DNA of 34,122 nt from Nocardia bovistercoris (GTDB lineage: Bacteria; Actinomycetota; Actinomycetes; Mycobacteriales; Mycobacteriaceae), in NCBI RefSeq assembly GCF_015674855.1, contig NZ_JADMLG010000030.1, positions 1 through 34,122 of the forward strand, given 5' to 3'. Both the position numbers and the translations under genes were made by a program. Of the stretch, positions 16,829 to 25,020 are shown one piece after another. The notes below the pieces were generated by a model, which ran no database searches, was not told the DNA's origin, and saw only the letters and a list, made by a program, of their open reading frames with translations. Position 1 is the stretch's first letter. The number at the start of each line of letters is the position of its first letter.

Positions 16829-18031
16829 TCAATTCCCGCGAACCTCGATGGGCAGCTTGTTCACACCGATCATCGTCCACGGATTGCGCAGGTCGACCGG
16901 GGCGTCGTCCCGCACCCGAATCTCCCGGTAGCGCTGCGCCATCAGGCGTATCACGATCTTCGCCTCCAGCCGGGCCAACGACGCGCCCAGACAGAAGTGG
17001 ATGCCCCTGCCGAACGACAGGTGCGGGTTGGGTGAACGGTGGATATCGAACCGGTCCGGGTCGGCGAATACGCGAGGGTCACGATTCGCGGTGGTCAGCC
17101 ACACCAGCACGAGCGCGCCCGCCGGGATCTTCTGTCCGCCGATCTCGGTATCCTGGGTCGTCTGCCGGGCCGAGCGCGGGAACGGCGGCCGAAAGCGCAC
17201 CGACTCCTCGATCGCGCCCGGGATCAGTGTCGAGTCCTGCCGCAGCTCGTCCCACAGGTGCGGGTTCTCCTCCAGTGCCAGAACGGTATTGCCCAGCGCC
17301 GATGTCGTTGTGTGGTGGCCCGCGATCAGCAGATTGAGAAAGCCGAGGACTTCCTCTTCGTCCAGCCGCACCCCGTCGACCTCGACCACCATGAGCCTGC
17401 CGGCGAGGTCATCGGTGGGATTCTCGCGCCGGGCGCGCAGGAACTCCAACAGGTATCGGTTCAACTCACGCAACACCGGCGCGACGTTGTTCACCGCCTT
17501 CCTGCTCTGCTCGTCCCGCGGCTGCTGCGGGTCGTAGTTCTGTAACTCGACGAAGGTGTCGGACAACCTGCGAAAGACCGCGCGGTCGGCGTCGGACAGG
17601 CCGAGCATCTCGGCGATGACCAGGAACGGCAACGGATATGCCAGCTGTTCCACGAAATCCCACCGGTCACCGCCCGCGTCGGCGGCATCGAGCAGCTGCG
17701 TTGTCATCTCGGCGATGCGCGGCTCCAAGTCGGCGATCATCTTCGCGGTGAACGCCTTGCCGACCGTGCCGCGCAGCCTGCGATGCAGCGGATCGTCCGC
17801 GCGGACGAAGTTGCCCTTGTTGGACAGTTCGAAATCCTGCTGTCTCGGCCGCAGTGCGGCGACATCGGAGGAGAAGATCGCCGGGGCGTTCTGCACTTCC
17901 TGGGTGTCGTGATACCCGAACACGTGCCAGGCCTGGCTCTTCTCGTCGAAATGCACGTCCCCGCGCTTGCGCAACTCCGCCAGATCGGCCAGGAAATTGG
18001 ACAGAAGTCGTTCGGTTCGACCCACACCCAT
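16829..18031 (-). CDS. Cytochrome P450 (first copy)
   Basis: A 400-residue bacterial class I P450. The heme-binding loop is FGRGIHFCLG with Cys347, and ExxR is Glu276-Arg279. The oxygen-activation motif on the I helix, usually AGx(D/E)T(T/S), reads AGHHTT (237-242), so the acidic residue is His240; this can alter proton delivery. It probably hydroxylates or otherwise oxidises the product or a precursor. The start at 18031 (ATG) has AGGAAG upstream, and the leader shares sequence with the aminotransferase leader (27484-27535). An upstream reading frame to 18772 is excluded because the promoter lies at 18080-18124. It is divergent from the 2,3-dehydratase gene. Confidence 0.92.
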   Translation of the reverse strand: MGVGRTERLLSNFLADLAELRKRGDVHFDEKSQAWHVFGYHDTQEVQNAPAIFSSDVAALRPRQQDFELSNKGNFVRADDPLHRRLRGTVGKAFTAKMIADLEPRIAEMTTQLLDAADAGGDRWDFVEQLAYPLPFLVIAEMLGLSDADRAVFRRLSDTFVELQNYDPQQPRDEQSRKAVNNVAPVLRELNRYLLEFLRARRENPTDDLAGRLMVVEVDGVRLDEEEVLGFLNLLIAGHHTTTSALGNTVLALEENPHLWDELRQDSTLIPGAIEESVRFRPPFPRSARQTTQDTEIGGQKIPAGALVLVWLTTANRDPRVFADPDRFDIHRSPNPHLSFGRGIHFCLGASLARLEAKIVIRLMAQRYREIRVRDDAPVDLRNPWTMIGVNKLPIEVRGN

Positions 18032-18079
18032 CGAAAGCTCACTTCCTCGACACGGTTCGGTACCGCGATTCACGGAAAC

Positions 18080-18124
18080 ACGGTAGATCCGGCCCGCGGG
18101 CCCCGGCATCCCACACGCTGACAA
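18080..18124 (-). promoter_or_regulatory. Cluster promoter motif plus -10 for the P450 gene
   Basis: Minus strand TTGTCAGCGTGTGGGAT (18124-18108), 22 nt, then TACCGT (18085-18080). The spacer includes the palindrome GGCCCGCGGGCC. The leader downstream of the -10 is about 42 nt and is visibly similar to the leader of the aminotransferase operon, including GAAGTGAGCTT before ATGGGTGTG. Confidence 0.65.
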
Positions 18125-18161
18125 CCGGTTCGCCTCCGCCGCGGGTACACCGCCTGCCGCA

Positions 18162-18207
18162 CTGTCAGCCTGCGGGATGGTGTGCCCCGCCCCGTGTCGG
18201 CCACGCT
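18162..18207 (+). promoter_or_regulatory. Cluster promoter motif for the 2,3-dehydratase gene
   Basis: CTGTCAGCCTGCGGGAT (18162-18178), 23 nt, then CACGCT (18202-18207), a weak box. It aligns closely with the methyltransferase promoter at 4638-4683. Transcription would begin near an out-of-frame ATGGACGGCT relic at 18215, leaving a leader of about 120 nt before the real ATG at 18336. Confidence 0.55.
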
Positions 18208-18214
18208 GTGCGGC

Positions 18215-18280
18215 ATGGACGGCTTCGCGCTGACGACCGGTTCTGTGCGCGCGAGTTCGTGCGGTCGGCGAGGACGCCAT
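18215..18280 (+). pseudogene. Frame-disrupted relic of a methyltransferase-like 5' end
   Basis: The DNA from ATGGACGGCT at 18215 to GACGCCATCACCGA resembles the first 70 nt of the methyltransferase gene at 4690 (ATGGACGGCT, GCGCGC, GGCGA(A/G)GACGCCATC). Small insertions break the frame: MDGFAL in one frame, then ARVRAVGEDAITD in another. It lies at the same distance from the promoter motif as in the intact gene. Most likely it is a decayed duplicate now acting as the 5' leader of the 2,3-dehydratase transcript. Confidence 0.45.
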
Positions 18281-18335
18281 CACCGACATCACCGGCTCCG
18301 TTCGGTGTTCCGATCTTGTCTCGAAGGGATCCAGG

Positions 18336-19721
18336 ATGACGGTCGCAGCACGGTTGGCGGCACGGGACGATACTCGATTGCCGATACGGATGGCGCGTTC
18401 GCGGCGGGCGGCGGTTTCCGGCGCCGCCGATGTGGGGATGCGAACCCAGGACTTCGACGCGTGGTTGGCCGGACGGCGCCGGGCGCATCGCTTCGTGGTG
18501 GATCGGGTACCGCTGACGAAGATCGAGGGTTGGTCGTTCGAGCGGGACAGCGGCAACCTGGTGCACCGCAGCGGGCGCTTCTTCAGTGTGGAGGGGCTGC
18601 ATGCGGTGATCGACGGATTCGAGTGGCAGCAGCCGATCATCGTGCAACCCGAGGTGGGGATTCTCGGAATCCTGGCCAAGGAGTTCGACGGTGTGCTGCA
18701 TTTCTTGATGCAGGCCAAGATGGAGCCGGGGAATCCCGGTATGTTGCAGCTCTCCCCGACGGTGCAGGCCACCTACAGCAATTACACCGGTGTGCACCGG
18801 GGCGCCGAGGTGCGGTATCTGGAACATTTCATCGAATCGGGCCGAGGCCGGGTCTTGGCCGACGTGCTCCAGTCCGAGCACGGTTCCTGGTTCCTCTGCA
18901 AAACCAACCGCAACATGATCATCGAGACCTTCGACGAGGTGGCCGCGGGCGCGGATTTCTGCTGGCTGACACTGGGGCAGATCGGCAGGTTGATGCACCG
19001 CGACAATGTGGTGAACATGGACGCGCGCAGTGTGCTCGCCTGTGCCCCCACGGCGCCGACGGAAGCGGCCGCGGTGCATTCGGACACGGATATGTTGTCG
19101 TGGTTCACCAATGAGCGGGCACGCCACGATGTGCGGGTTCGGCGTATTCCATTGGCCGAGGTGAACGACTGGGTGCGAACCGATCAGGACATCCGCCACG
19201 TCGGGGATCGATATTTCCGAGTCGGCGGTGTACGTGTGGAGGCGGGCAGTCGTGAGGTGACCTCGTGGATGCAGCCCCTGTTCGAGCCGGTGGGAATCGG
19301 GTTGTGCGCGTTCCTGATCCGCCGTTTCAGTGGGGTTCCGCACCTGCTGGTCAGCGCCAGGGCCGAAGGCGGCTTGCTCGACACCGTGGAGCTCGGGCCG
19401 ACGGTACAGTGCATCCCGGACAACTACGCCCATCTGCCCGCGGCCGAGCAGCCGCGGTTCCTGGATACGGTGCGTCATGCGGGAGCCCACCGGATCCGTT
19501 ACGCCGCACTGCATTCCGACGAGGGTGGCCGTTTCTTCAACGCGGTGAGCCGCTACCTGCTCGTGGAAGCCGGTGAGACCGAGGCGGGCGCCGAACCCCC
19601 GGCCGGATTCGCCTGGGTGACACCGGGACAGCTCAATTCGCTGGCCCGGCACGGGCACTACCTCAACATGCAGACCCGTACCCTGCTCGCGATCGTCGGC
19701 CTGCTGAACGGCCCCCTGTAG
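18336..19721 (+). CDS. NDP-hexose 2,3-dehydratase (EvaA/TylX3 family)
   Basis: A 461-residue protein of the NDP-hexose 2,3-dehydratase family, with the two homologous halves typical of it. Each half has a SNYTGVHRG / DNYAHLP-like segment, a QLSPTVQATYSNY / VELGPTVQCIPDNY strand and an NMxxRSxLA ending (NMDARSVLAC; NMQTRTLLAI). It removes water from NDP-4-keto-6-deoxyglucose to give the 3,4-diketo-2,6-dideoxy sugar, the first committed step to 2,3,6-trideoxy amino sugars. ATG at 18336 follows an AAGGGATCCAGG stretch. It is convergent with the ketoreductase gene, only 26 nt away. Confidence 0.93.
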   Translation: MTVAARLAARDDTRLPIRMARSRRAAVSGAADVGMRTQDFDAWLAGRRRAHRFVVDRVPLTKIEGWSFERDSGNLVHRSGRFFSVEGLHAVIDGFEWQQPIIVQPEVGILGILAKEFDGVLHFLMQAKMEPGNPGMLQLSPTVQATYSNYTGVHRGAEVRYLEHFIESGRGRVLADVLQSEHGSWFLCKTNRNMIIETFDEVAAGADFCWLTLGQIGRLMHRDNVVNMDARSVLACAPTAPTEAAAVHSDTDMLSWFTNERARHDVRVRRIPLAEVNDWVRTDQDIRHVGDRYFRVGGVRVEAGSREVTSWMQPLFEPVGIGLCAFLIRRFSGVPHLLVSARAEGGLLDTVELGPTVQCIPDNYAHLPAAEQPRFLDTVRHAGAHRIRYAALHSDEGGRFFNAVSRYLLVEAGETEAGAEPPAGFAWVTPGQLNSLARHGHYLNMQTRTLLAIVGLLNGPL

Positions 19722-19747
19722 CACGGGAACCCGGCACGTGGACCCGC

Positions 19748-20749
19748 CTATCGGGTCTCGCCCGCGTATGCCTCGACACACCGCCGCAGGGCGGTGTGCA
19801 GCGGAATTCGCGGGCGCCAACCGGTGGCCGCCCGGAATCCCGAAGAGTCGATCACGACGCTGTGCATGTCGGTGGCCGCGGCCAGATCGGGTGGCGGCAC
19901 GCAGACCACGGGTACCGGGGTGCGTCCGAGATGGTCGGCGACCAGGTCGGCGATCATGCGCAGTACCCGGCCCAGCGGCACACCCTCCCCGGTGCCGAGC
20001 AGCCAGTGCCTGCCGACAAGCCCGTCCGCGTGCTCGATCCCGGCCAGGAAGGCGTCCGCGACGTCGTGCACGTACACGAGGTCGCGTTCGACGGTGCCAT
20101 CGTGCCACAGGGTGAGCTCCTGGCCCGCGAAAGCCTTGCGCACCATGGTGGATACCACGCCACGGCCGGTCAGCCGCCCACGCGGGCTGTCACCGTAGAC
20201 GGTGGGCAGCCGCAGGGACACCCCGCGAACCAGCCCGTCCGCGGTCGCCGCCTTGAGCACCTGCTCGGCGGCGTGCTTGTGCCGGTCGTAAGCGGTCGCG
20301 GGCAGGTCGGGTTCGCTGCCGTCCAGCGGCATCCGCTCGGGCAGCCCGGCCTGCGAGGTGGTTCCGGCGAACACGACCACGGGCGGATGCGGACCATGCC
20401 CGAGCAACCCGACCAGATCGCGCATCACCCCGACGTTCACCCGCTCGGCGGCCGGGTCGCCTTCGGCCTCGCGCCAACCTCCCGTGTGCATCAACAGATG
20501 CACCACCGCGTCCGCGCCTTCCACCGCGGCCCGCAAGCCCGCGCCCGTGGTCAGGTCGGTACACAGGGCCTGTACCTCGGCCACCGCGCCGGACGGCACC
20601 GACGGCGGCCGCCGCCCGACCGTGCGCAACCGGATCGGCTGCCGCGCAAGGGCTTCCACGACGGCGGCGCCGATGAATCCCGAACCTCCCAGCACCACGA
20701 CCAACGGCCGATCGCCGCCCGCGGCGTTACCGGCGCCCGTCACGTTCAC
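19748..20749 (-). CDS. NDP-hexose 4-ketoreductase (NAD-dependent epimerase/dehydratase family)
   Basis: A 333-residue short-chain-type enzyme with the NAD(P) loop GGSGFIG (21-27), a Thr/Ser-region FAGTTS, and catalytic Tyr154-x3-Lys158 (AYDRHK). Similarity is to EvaE/TylC4-type ketoreductases that reduce the 4-keto group of deoxysugar nucleotides, so it would set C4 stereochemistry. GTG at 20749 overlaps the stop of the O-methyltransferase as GTGA, which fixes the start and implies coupled translation. Confidence 0.85.
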   Translation of the reverse strand: MNVTGAGNAAGGDRPLVVVLGGSGFIGAAVVEALARQPIRLRTVGRRPPSVPSGAVAEVQALCTDLTTGAGLRAAVEGADAVVHLLMHTGGWREAEGDPAAERVNVGVMRDLVGLLGHGPHPPVVVFAGTTSQAGLPERMPLDGSEPDLPATAYDRHKHAAEQVLKAATADGLVRGVSLRLPTVYGDSPRGRLTGRGVVSTMVRKAFAGQELTLWHDGTVERDLVYVHDVADAFLAGIEHADGLVGRHWLLGTGEGVPLGRVLRMIADLVADHLGRTPVPVVCVPPPDLAAATDMHSVVIDSSGFRAATGWRPRIPLHTALRRCVEAYAGETR

Positions 20750-21681
20750 CGGGCCGTCGAGTCGGCGCGGTAGAGAGCTTGCCAGTAGTAGCTCCACGAC
20801 ACCGCCCGGTCGTCGGCCACGCACTGCCATCGCGGACCGGGCCGATACGCGGACAGGAACGCGGGCACCTGCTCGAGCACCGCCTCGCTGTCGTGGATAT
20901 CGATGACCTCACGCAGCAGCCCGCTGCTCAGTGCCAGTTCCACCACCGCCGCGCCCTGCGAGTGGCCGTCCAACGTCTTGTCCAGATACTTGCCGACCGG
21001 ATTGTTGACATAGAAATGCGCGCAGGTCGCGTCGATGAGCGCCAGGTAGTCCCGCACGGTTTCTGGATCCATCTCGGCGAACGAGTCGACATTGACGCAG
21101 ACGTCGAATCGGGCGCCACGCAACCGCTCGTCCAAATCATCGATGCCGACGAAAGAGATCTTCGCGAAATGCTCGGGCTCGAGCACCGCGCGCAGATACC
21201 GACGCGAGAGCTCGAGGGTGTTCGGCAGATCCACGATCGTGTACCCGGCGACCTCGTGATTGGACAGCAGGGTGTGACAGGTCCGCCCGTACCCGGCGCC
21301 GATCTCGACCACCTCGGCGCCGTCGAGCGGCAGATTCGCCGCCATGAACTCGACCTCGTGAACCGCCTGCAGATAGTCCAGGCACACCGAATCACCTTGG
21401 CAGCGCACCGAATACGGGTCACCGACCTCGCGGTGCCGCGTGCGGCGCAGCCTGTCCCGGTTCGCCGGACTCAAGCCCATCCCCAACGTGAAGGTCAGCG
21501 CCTTCAGATATCGGACCCCGTTGGGGTGCGGATTCCACAGCGCCAACTTGAAATTGACGCCGTTCGACTTGAATCCGGCCAGATCGGCCACGGCTTCGGG
21601 CGTGATGTGCGCCTCGTTGATGTGCAACCACTGCGCACTCGGCCCGTACCGTCGATGTACCGGCGACACCTGCTCAGTCAT
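20746..21681 (-). CDS. Putative sugar O-methyltransferase (NanM-like family)
   Basis: A 311-residue SAM methyltransferase with motif I-like VVEIGAGYGRTCH, TIVDLPNTLELSRRYL, and an N-terminal region (FKSNGVNFKLALWNPHPNGVRYLKAL) typical of the actinobacterial putative sugar O-methyltransferase family that includes NanM of nanchangmycin biosynthesis. It likely methylates a sugar hydroxyl, plausibly O-4 of the sugar made by this block. ATG at 21681 follows GGGAGG; the upstream ATG-like frame to 21729 has no ribosome site. It is divergent from the BBE oxidase gene. I found no good copy of the cluster promoter motif for this gene. Confidence 0.82.
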   Translation of the reverse strand: MTEQVSPVHRRYGPSAQWLHINEAHITPEAVADLAGFKSNGVNFKLALWNPHPNGVRYLKALTFTLGMGLSPANRDRLRRTRHREVGDPYSVRCQGDSVCLDYLQAVHEVEFMAANLPLDGAEVVEIGAGYGRTCHTLLSNHEVAGYTIVDLPNTLELSRRYLRAVLEPEHFAKISFVGIDDLDERLRGARFDVCVNVDSFAEMDPETVRDYLALIDATCAHFYVNNPVGKYLDKTLDGHSQGAAVVELALSSGLLREVIDIHDSEAVLEQVPAFLSAYRPGPRWQCVADDRAVSWSYYWQALYRADSTAR

Positions 21682-21849
21682 GACTACGCCTCCCGCGCGT
21701 CCAAGGGTGGGAACAATCGGCCGCACCACCCGCTACCACCGGCCGGGGCAGGCCTGGTCGCTACTTTTTCTACACGCACCGCCGCGTGATCGGCAGCCGG
21801 TCGAATGAGTAGTCCTGCGCACCCATCGAGCGCTGGTTCCGAGCGCGCA

Positions 21850-21894
21850 CCGTCAATGTGAGGGATACACGCCACCACGTCCTCTGATTACCGT
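21850..21894 (+). promoter_or_regulatory. Cluster promoter motif plus -10 for the BBE oxidase gene
   Basis: CCGTCAATGTGAGGGAT (21850-21866), 22 nt, then TACCGT (21889-21894). The -10 box is identical to those of the P450 and aminotransferase promoters. The 5' leader to GTG 22080 is about 180 nt and contains only a short GC hairpin (CGGGT...ACCCG). Confidence 0.65.
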
Positions 21895-22079
21895 TGGCGG
21901 CATCTCGCGAGGTCAGAACTCCGCGGGTTCGCGACCCGTGCTGCGGGCGGAACGGGCAGACCCGATGGGCGTACGAAGCGGGTGGAGAAGGCCGCCGACC
22001 TTCCGGTCGCTGTCGCTACGCGCAACGAGGCAGACGGATCCGCCGCGGCGCGGCGTCCTACGCGTATAGGGGAATCGCC

Positions 22080-23633
22080 GTGACCGGAAACTTCACTCGC
22101 CGTTCTTTCTTCGGCCTCGGCGCCGCGGCCGCGGTCGGCGTCGCGGTCGGTGCGGCGACGAGCGCCTGCACATCGACCGGACACACCGAAGGCCCCGGCG
22201 GCGACGGCACGATCGACTGGGGCTCGCTGAGCAGTCACTTCGACGGCGAGGTCGTACTGCCGTCGGATCCGCGCTACGGGCAGGCCGCCCAGCAGTCGCT
22301 CGCCATGTTCGACAACACCCACCCGATGGCCGTCGCCTACTGCGCGACCGCGAAGGACGTGCAAACCGCCATCGCGTTCGCCAAGGACAACGCCGTGCAC
22401 GCCGTTCCCCGCAGCGGGGGGCACAGCTTCGGCGGCTATTCGACGACGACGGGCATGATCCTGGACGTGTCCCGACTGAATCGGATCACCGTCGACGGAC
22501 CGCATGTCACGATCGGCGCGGGCACCCAGCAGGTCGACGCGCTGGCCGCGCTCACCCCGCACGGGTTGGCCCTTGCCAGTGGCCTCTGCCCGACGGTGGG
22601 CGCGGGCGGCTTCATCCAGGGCGGCGGTATCGGTTATCAGACCCGCAAATACGGCATGGCCTGCGACCGGCTGGTCTCGGCCGACGTGGTGCTCGCGGAC
22701 GGGCGCATCGTGCGGGCCTCGGCCAAGGAGAATCCCGATCTGTACTGGGCGCTGCGCGGCAACGGCGGCGGCAACTACGGCGTCGTCACCGGCTACACAC
22801 TCGAGCCGATACAGCGCGACACCCTGGTCGGCTACATGCTGATGTGGCTGGGCAGCGATACGGCCGCGGTGATCGAGAACTGGCAGCGGTGGATGCTCGA
22901 GGCGCCCGACGACCTCTCCTCGGTCCTGCTGTGCGGCATCCAGAACCCGCCCGCGCCCGAGACGATGGCGCTGATCGCGGGCACGTGGTACGGAACGAAG
23001 GAGGACCTCGACCGCCGCATCGACGCCCTGGTCGCGGCGATCGGTGCGGCGCCGTCGCGGCGGGCCGCTGAACCGGCGACGGTTCGCGACGCCATGATGC
23101 GCATCTACGGCTGCGGGAATCTCACCACCGAGCAGTGCCATCGTGCGGGCACCGCGCCCGATACACAGGTCGCCCGTTACCAGTACTACCGCACCCGGTG
23201 CAGAATGTTCGACTCGGCGGTACCCGCCGCGGACGTCGCGGACCTACTGGCGGTCATGGCCGATCCGACGCACTACCGCGACAAGCACTCCCGCAAGCTG
23301 TATTTCGAGGCGCTCGGGGGCGCGGCCAACCAACGGGCGCGCACCGACACCGCATATGTGCACCGGACCACCAAGTTCGTGGTCGGCCTCACCGCACAAC
23401 TACCCGACCTCACCTACACCGACGAGGACACGGCGCTGTGCGAGAAATGGCTCGCGGACGGCTTCGCGGTACTCGACCGGCATTCCCTGCGCGAGAGCTA
23501 CCAGAACTACATGGACCCGGCGCTCGAGGACTGGAAGAACTCCTATTACGCCGAGAACTACTCCCGACTGGTGAGTGTCAAGCACACCTACGATCCCGAC
23601 GGATTCTTCCGCTTCGACCGCGGCATCGGCTGA
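22080..23633 (+). CDS. Exported BBE-type FAD oxidase, Tat/lipoprotein signal, bicovalent flavin residues
   Basis: A 517-residue FAD-linked oxidase. The N-terminus has a twin-arginine signal (RRSFFG) and hydrophobic stretch ending in TSAC at Cys30, suggesting a Tat-exported lipoprotein. The flavin site shows His115 in RSGGHSFGGYS and Cys170 in GLCPTVGAGGF, the pair used for bicovalent FAD attachment. The C-terminal BBE segment (YYAENYSRLVSVKHTYDPDGFF) is present. Comparable exported enzymes such as AknOx oxidise sugar residues of the finished glycoside outside the membrane, which fits its place among deoxysugar genes, but it could act on the aglycone. GTG at 22080 with AGGGG upstream is preferred over a TTG at 21894 inside the promoter. 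Confidence 0.88.
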   Translation: MTGNFTRRSFFGLGAAAAVGVAVGAATSACTSTGHTEGPGGDGTIDWGSLSSHFDGEVVLPSDPRYGQAAQQSLAMFDNTHPMAVAYCATAKDVQTAIAFAKDNAVHAVPRSGGHSFGGYSTTTGMILDVSRLNRITVDGPHVTIGAGTQQVDALAALTPHGLALASGLCPTVGAGGFIQGGGIGYQTRKYGMACDRLVSADVVLADGRIVRASAKENPDLYWALRGNGGGNYGVVTGYTLEPIQRDTLVGYMLMWLGSDTAAVIENWQRWMLEAPDDLSSVLLCGIQNPPAPETMALIAGTWYGTKEDLDRRIDALVAAIGAAPSRRAAEPATVRDAMMRIYGCGNLTTEQCHRAGTAPDTQVARYQYYRTRCRMFDSAVPAADVADLLAVMADPTHYRDKHSRKLYFEALGGAANQRARTDTAYVHRTTKFVVGLTAQLPDLTYTDEDTALCEKWLADGFAVLDRHSLRESYQNYMDPALEDWKNSYYAENYSRLVSVKHTYDPDGFFRFDRGIG

Positions 23634-23661
23634 AGCGGGGTCCGGTCACTCGGACCCCGCT
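23634..23661. terminator. Bidirectional hairpin between BBE oxidase and nitrososynthase genes
   Basis: A perfect 11-bp stem (23634-23644 with 23651-23661) with a 6-nt loop starts right after the BBE stop codon and lies 21 nt before the nitrososynthase stop on the other strand. Confidence 0.75.
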
Positions 23662-23682
23662 CCGGTACCCGTGGGTCGGCCG

Positions 23683-25005
23683 TCACCGGCTGTCCGGCGG
23701 ACGGGTGGCCCGAATGCTCACGTAGTTGTTGTCCCGTTCCAGACCGAGCACCTGCGCACTCAGATAGTCGACGCCATCGGCGTAGGTGTAGGGCTGCATG
23801 AACCGGCCCGCGCGCACATCTCGGGACAGCCGCGCCAGCGGATGCTCCGCGGCGTAGGTCGCCCCGCCCACCACGGTGAGACAGTCGTCGACCACCGCGG
23901 CCGCCAGCTCGTTGACCATGAGCTTGGCGCACTGGAACGGGGTCATCATGCGCACGCCGCGCTCATCCGGATCCATGTCGTAGCGCGGGGACAGTTCATC
24001 GATGGCGACCAGCGCCCCCGACGCGGCCGCGCGCAGCGTGTACAGCCGGGCCTCGATCTCGGCGATCAGCGTGCGTGCGGCCGAGGGCGGGGATGCCGAG
24101 CGCCTGGTGATCGTATCCACCGCGAGGTCACGCGCGGCCTGGGCGACGCCCGCGTAGATGCCGAGCATCGCCACCGAGCTGATCGCCTGGCCCGCGAGGC
24201 TCGCATCACTGACCGCGCCGACGCTCCCGCGCTCCAGCACGTCGCCCGCGGGCACCGGGCAGTTGTCGAACGCCAGGTCGAGCGTGCCGGAGGCGCGCAT
24301 ACCAAGACCGCTCCACCCGTGGATGACCGACAATCCCGGGGTGTCCCTGGCCACGATCGGGGCGTACAGCAGCGTCGGCCCGCCGTCGACCGGCGCTTGG
24401 GCGGAGACGACGAAATGCGTGGCGATCGGCGCCATCGTCACCAGTGTCTTGCGGCCCGAGAGCAGCCAGCCGCCGGAGCCGTCGGGGCGCAACCTGGTGA
24501 CCTCACGCCCGTGATCCTTCACCGCGCCGCATATCACCGCCTCGCCCCTGGCCATCGCGCGCAGCAGGCGCTCGGCGAGCTCCCGGGTAGGCGGTGGGCC
24601 GTGGCGCCACTCGTATGTCAGGGTGATGCCTCGACTGAACTGGGCGTGCAGCGCCAGCGCGGTGGAGGCGTCGGCCTCGGCGACCCGCAGCAACGCGACC
24701 GCCACATCGTGCAGTCCGCTGACACCCATCCCACCCAGTTCGGCGGGCACGGTCGCGCCGAGCACGCCTTGGCGCCCGAAGTCGTGGAACGTCTCGGCGG
24801 GGAACGTGCCGTCACGGTCGTTCGGCCCGGCCGCGGCCCGTATCCGGGGCAGGTGCCGAGCCAGGACGGTCAGCAATTCGCGCCCCGGGTCGGTGACCGC
24901 GGTGGTGAGGTCACCCGGTGGCGCCGTCGGTCGCGGCGGGTGCCGTTCGGTCCCCATCAGCGCGGTGCCGACCGGGCGCGATGACGCGGAGTCGTGTTCC
25001 TGCAT
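23683..25005 (-). CDS. Flavin-dependent amino-sugar nitrososynthase (acyl-CoA dehydrogenase fold)
   Basis: A 440-residue acyl-CoA-dehydrogenase-fold monooxygenase. Long matches to the DnmZ/KijD3/EvbB family are evident: GVLGATVPAELGG, LLRVAEADASTALALH, GLGMRASGTLDLAFDNCPVP and SSVAMLGIYAGVAQAARDLAV. Known members oxidise the 3-amino group of a TDP-3-C-methyl-amino sugar to hydroxylamine and nitroso, which becomes nitro in the final product. The gene order (aminotransferase, C-methyltransferase, nitrososynthase) follows the chemical order. It starts at ATG 25005 with AGAGG upstream, 15 nt after the C-methyltransferase stop. Confidence 0.9.
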   Translation of the reverse strand: MQEHDSASSRPVGTALMGTERHPPRPTAPPGDLTTAVTDPGRELLTVLARHLPRIRAAAGPNDRDGTFPAETFHDFGRQGVLGATVPAELGGMGVSGLHDVAVALLRVAEADASTALALHAQFSRGITLTYEWRHGPPPTRELAERLLRAMARGEAVICGAVKDHGREVTRLRPDGSGGWLLSGRKTLVTMAPIATHFVVSAQAPVDGGPTLLYAPIVARDTPGLSVIHGWSGLGMRASGTLDLAFDNCPVPAGDVLERGSVGAVSDASLAGQAISSVAMLGIYAGVAQAARDLAVDTITRRSASPPSAARTLIAEIEARLYTLRAAASGALVAIDELSPRYDMDPDERGVRMMTPFQCAKLMVNELAAAVVDDCLTVVGGATYAAEHPLARLSRDVRAGRFMQPYTYADGVDYLSAQVLGLERDNNYVSIRATRPPDSR

Positions 25006-25020
25006 ATCCTCTTCGATCCC

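Noticed and set aside
16829..18772. A longer P450 reading frame starting at 18772
   Set aside because: The extra 247 codons run through the divergent promoters and the 2,3-dehydratase gene and match nothing; ATG 18031 with its ribosome site is right.
18165..20108. A 647-codon minus-strand frame across the 2,3-dehydratase gene
   Set aside because: It is antisense to a clear enzyme gene and shows no family match; it also crosses the ketoreductase gene and the divergent promoters.
21894..22079. A TTG start 62 codons upstream for the BBE oxidase
   Set aside because: The TTG overlaps the -10 box TACCGT, and the Tat signal motif is correctly placed only from GTG 22080.
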